From Heterostelium album PN500 (lineage: Eukaryota; Evosea; Eumycetozoa; Acytosteliales; Acytosteliaceae), in contig NW_008805102.1 of the NCBI RefSeq assembly GCF_000004825.1, forward strand, positions 62,001-126,000: a stretch of 64,000 bases of DNA, given 5' to 3'. This document shows positions 62,529 through 64,000 of this stretch, in pieces. The position numbers and the translations under genes were made by a program. The notes under the pieces were generated by a model. That model ran no database searches. It was not told the DNA's origin and was given only the letters and a program-made list of their open reading frames with translations. Position 1 is the first letter of the stretch. Each line of letters begins with the position of its first letter.

Positions 62529-64000
62529 GTGTGCGATTTAACAACATAAATAATATATTTGGTGCTCCAGAAAAGTAAACTAATGATTTAACTGATTTTG
62601 AAAAAGGTATAAACTTTTACTTTACACTACATCATTGTAATATAAATAGTTAGTGTTGTAACCAAATAAATTAAATTTTATATTTTTAAAAATAAAGTTT
62701 ATAAATAAATAATATTGTTTTAATTTGGCACAAACAAAGTTGGTTGATGATGTTGTTGAGCCTGTGGAGATTGATAGATAAATAGATAGATGGTCTGGAT
62801 TGTTGGTGCTCTTGGTTCCCACACCCACCAACTCTTTTCTTTTTTTTTTTTTTTTGCTGCAGTACATCGATGCTTCCTGTGAGAAAAACATCTCGACCAA
62901 AAAGGAAATAAGAAAAAGTTTATCAAAATTTGCAAAAATAAAAAAAAACAACTTTCATCAAAATGCTCTTAAATTAATTTATTTTATTTGCAATTTATTG
63001 TTAATGAGAAGCGATGAAAACAAAAAATCGTTATTTTTAATTTTTCAAAAAAAAAACTCACAAAAAACACAATTTTTGTGTGAATTGGTTAACACAAGCA
63101 ACATTTTTTACTTAATTAGTACGGGAAATTTGGGACTGCAACAAGGGGGAATTTTGATATCAAAATCGTCATCATTCAACTTTATTTGTTGCATTATTTT
63201 TTTGGGGTTTTCTTTCTTGCTCTTTCAATTTCTAATATTGGTATTTGATGATGTTGTAATATTTTTAAATTTCCACCTATATGTGTCACTCATTCTTTCT
63301 ATCTATGTTTCTTTTTTCTTTTTCTCTGCCAACAAACAAACATATACACATATAATTTGATTTTAACATTAGACTTTGTAATAATAATTTTTTAAAAATT
63401 TAATATTAAGAGAATAAGACAAAAATCAAATTAAGATTAGATAGATAGTAAAAAACAAAACAAAATAATAAGATTAAAAGATTTAATACAATACAACCCA
63501 ATTGCAAACATTTTTATTTAGTAATAGATAAAAATTATAATCATCATAATCAACAACATAATAATAATATATTATTTTCATAAAGATTAAGAAATCGAAT
63601 CATAGATATTATTTAGTAATAGATAGGTAGATAAATAACATTAGATAAGATAAAGAATTATTTAAGATACAGGCAAAAAAGTAAAACAAAAAAAAAAAAA
63701 AAAGTAAGAAACTGACAGGAAAAAAAAAAAATAGTTATATTAAAAAATAGTTATATTAAAAAAATGATGTTATAAAAGGATATTATTGGCAGTTTTTAAA
63801 ATTATAAAAAAAAAAACAACTCTTATTTGTATTGGATGTTGTTATGTTTGTTCAATGTTGTTGTTGAATTTTCAGAGTAGAAATCCACTTAAATATCAAT
63901 GTAACATCCCCCAAAAATTTCAAAAACTTAATTTTATCTTAGTTTGAATCGTCACAATTCAAATTGTTCAGTTTTTATATTATTTATTTAATTTTTTTTT

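Larger units (their letters stand above)
60864..64000. other. Long AT-rich region without a recognised gene
   Basis: About 3.1 kb. Short open frames (62049-62327, 62800-63360) are of Phe/Ile/Asn low complexity with no motif. Two perfect palindromes stand out (61885-61902 and 62513-62528), plus simple repeats. The region could hold a promoter for a gene beyond the window, a non-coding RNA, or old relics. I cannot decide from sequence alone. Confidence 0.45.

Noticed and set aside
62800-63360. 186-codon forward open frame near the right end
   Set aside because: Composition is that of translated A/T homopolymers (Phe, Ile, Lys, Asn, Leu), with no domain, signal or conserved motif.
1-64000. CRISPR arrays, tRNA genes, rRNA genes
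   Set aside because: No regular repeat-spacer pattern and no tRNA-like cloverleaf or rRNA segment was seen by eye. A tRNAscan run would be decisive for tRNAs.

Overview
This is a eukaryotic window, almost certainly from a dictyostelid social amoeba. Spacers are extremely AT-rich and full of homopolymers. Introns are short (about 50-200 bp), AT-rich and GT..AG. Proteins carry long Asn, Gln, Ser and Thr runs. Several families are typical of dictyostelids: the VwkA alpha-kinase, Aly amoeba lysozyme, the peroxisomal FAR-acyltransferase fusion, and WLHEN-type ankyrin proteins. Codon use is less AT-extreme than I would expect of Dictyostelium discoideum, so a relative such as a Heterostelium, Cavenderia or Tieghemostelium type is plausible; this is inference.

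Layout. 213-9020 (-): a Furry-family scaffold ending in an RGS-like domain. 9640-13650: molybdopterin synthase catalytic subunit (moaE/MOCS2B) flanked by a decayed partial copy of itself and two decayed copies of an unknown gene, apparently an old tandem duplication. 14298-18136 (+): a leucine-rich-repeat protein with a SAPS-like phosphatase-regulator region. About 18595-19177 (+): a small unknown gene. 19293-23106 (-): a KDM5-like histone demethylase. 24261-25298 (-) and 25581-27801 (+): APC10 and Mediator MED1, divergent. 27852-29237 (-): ankyrin-SET protein. 29503-30153 (+): Cys-rich protein. 30202-31924 (-): ankyrin protein. 32481-34250 (-): secreted GH25-type lysozyme with a repetitive Ser/Gly tail. 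35409-36595 (+): an Hcp1-like domain protein. 36917-38101 (+): bZIP factor. 38242-42009 (-): condensin CAP-G. 42393-45823 (+): RBM5/10-like splicing regulator. 45917-46651 (-): short ankyrin protein. 46801-49518 (-): VwkA. 49910-50691 (-): Aly lysozyme. 51424-53114 (+): ankyrin protein. 53167-56941 (-): FAR-acyltransferase. 57970-59769 (+): methylmalonate-semialdehyde dehydrogenase. 59918-60863 (-): SCAMP. The last 3.1 kb shows no gene.

The genes do not form one pathway. They cover nuclear functions (KDM5-like, MED1, bZIP, SET, RBM5, condensin), the cell cycle (APC10, CAP-G), cell shape (Furry, VwkA), endolysosomal bacteria digestion (GH25, Aly), membrane and ether-lipid biology (SCAMP, FAR-acyltransferase) and metabolism (MoaE, MMSDH). 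The most unusual items are a eukaryotic gene with the hallmarks of the type VI secretion Hcp1 fold joined to a ubiquitin-like tail, a Furry-RGS fusion, an LRR-SAPS fusion, and the duplicated and decayed moaE block. Exon joins were read by eye from splice signals and frame and may be off by a base or so.
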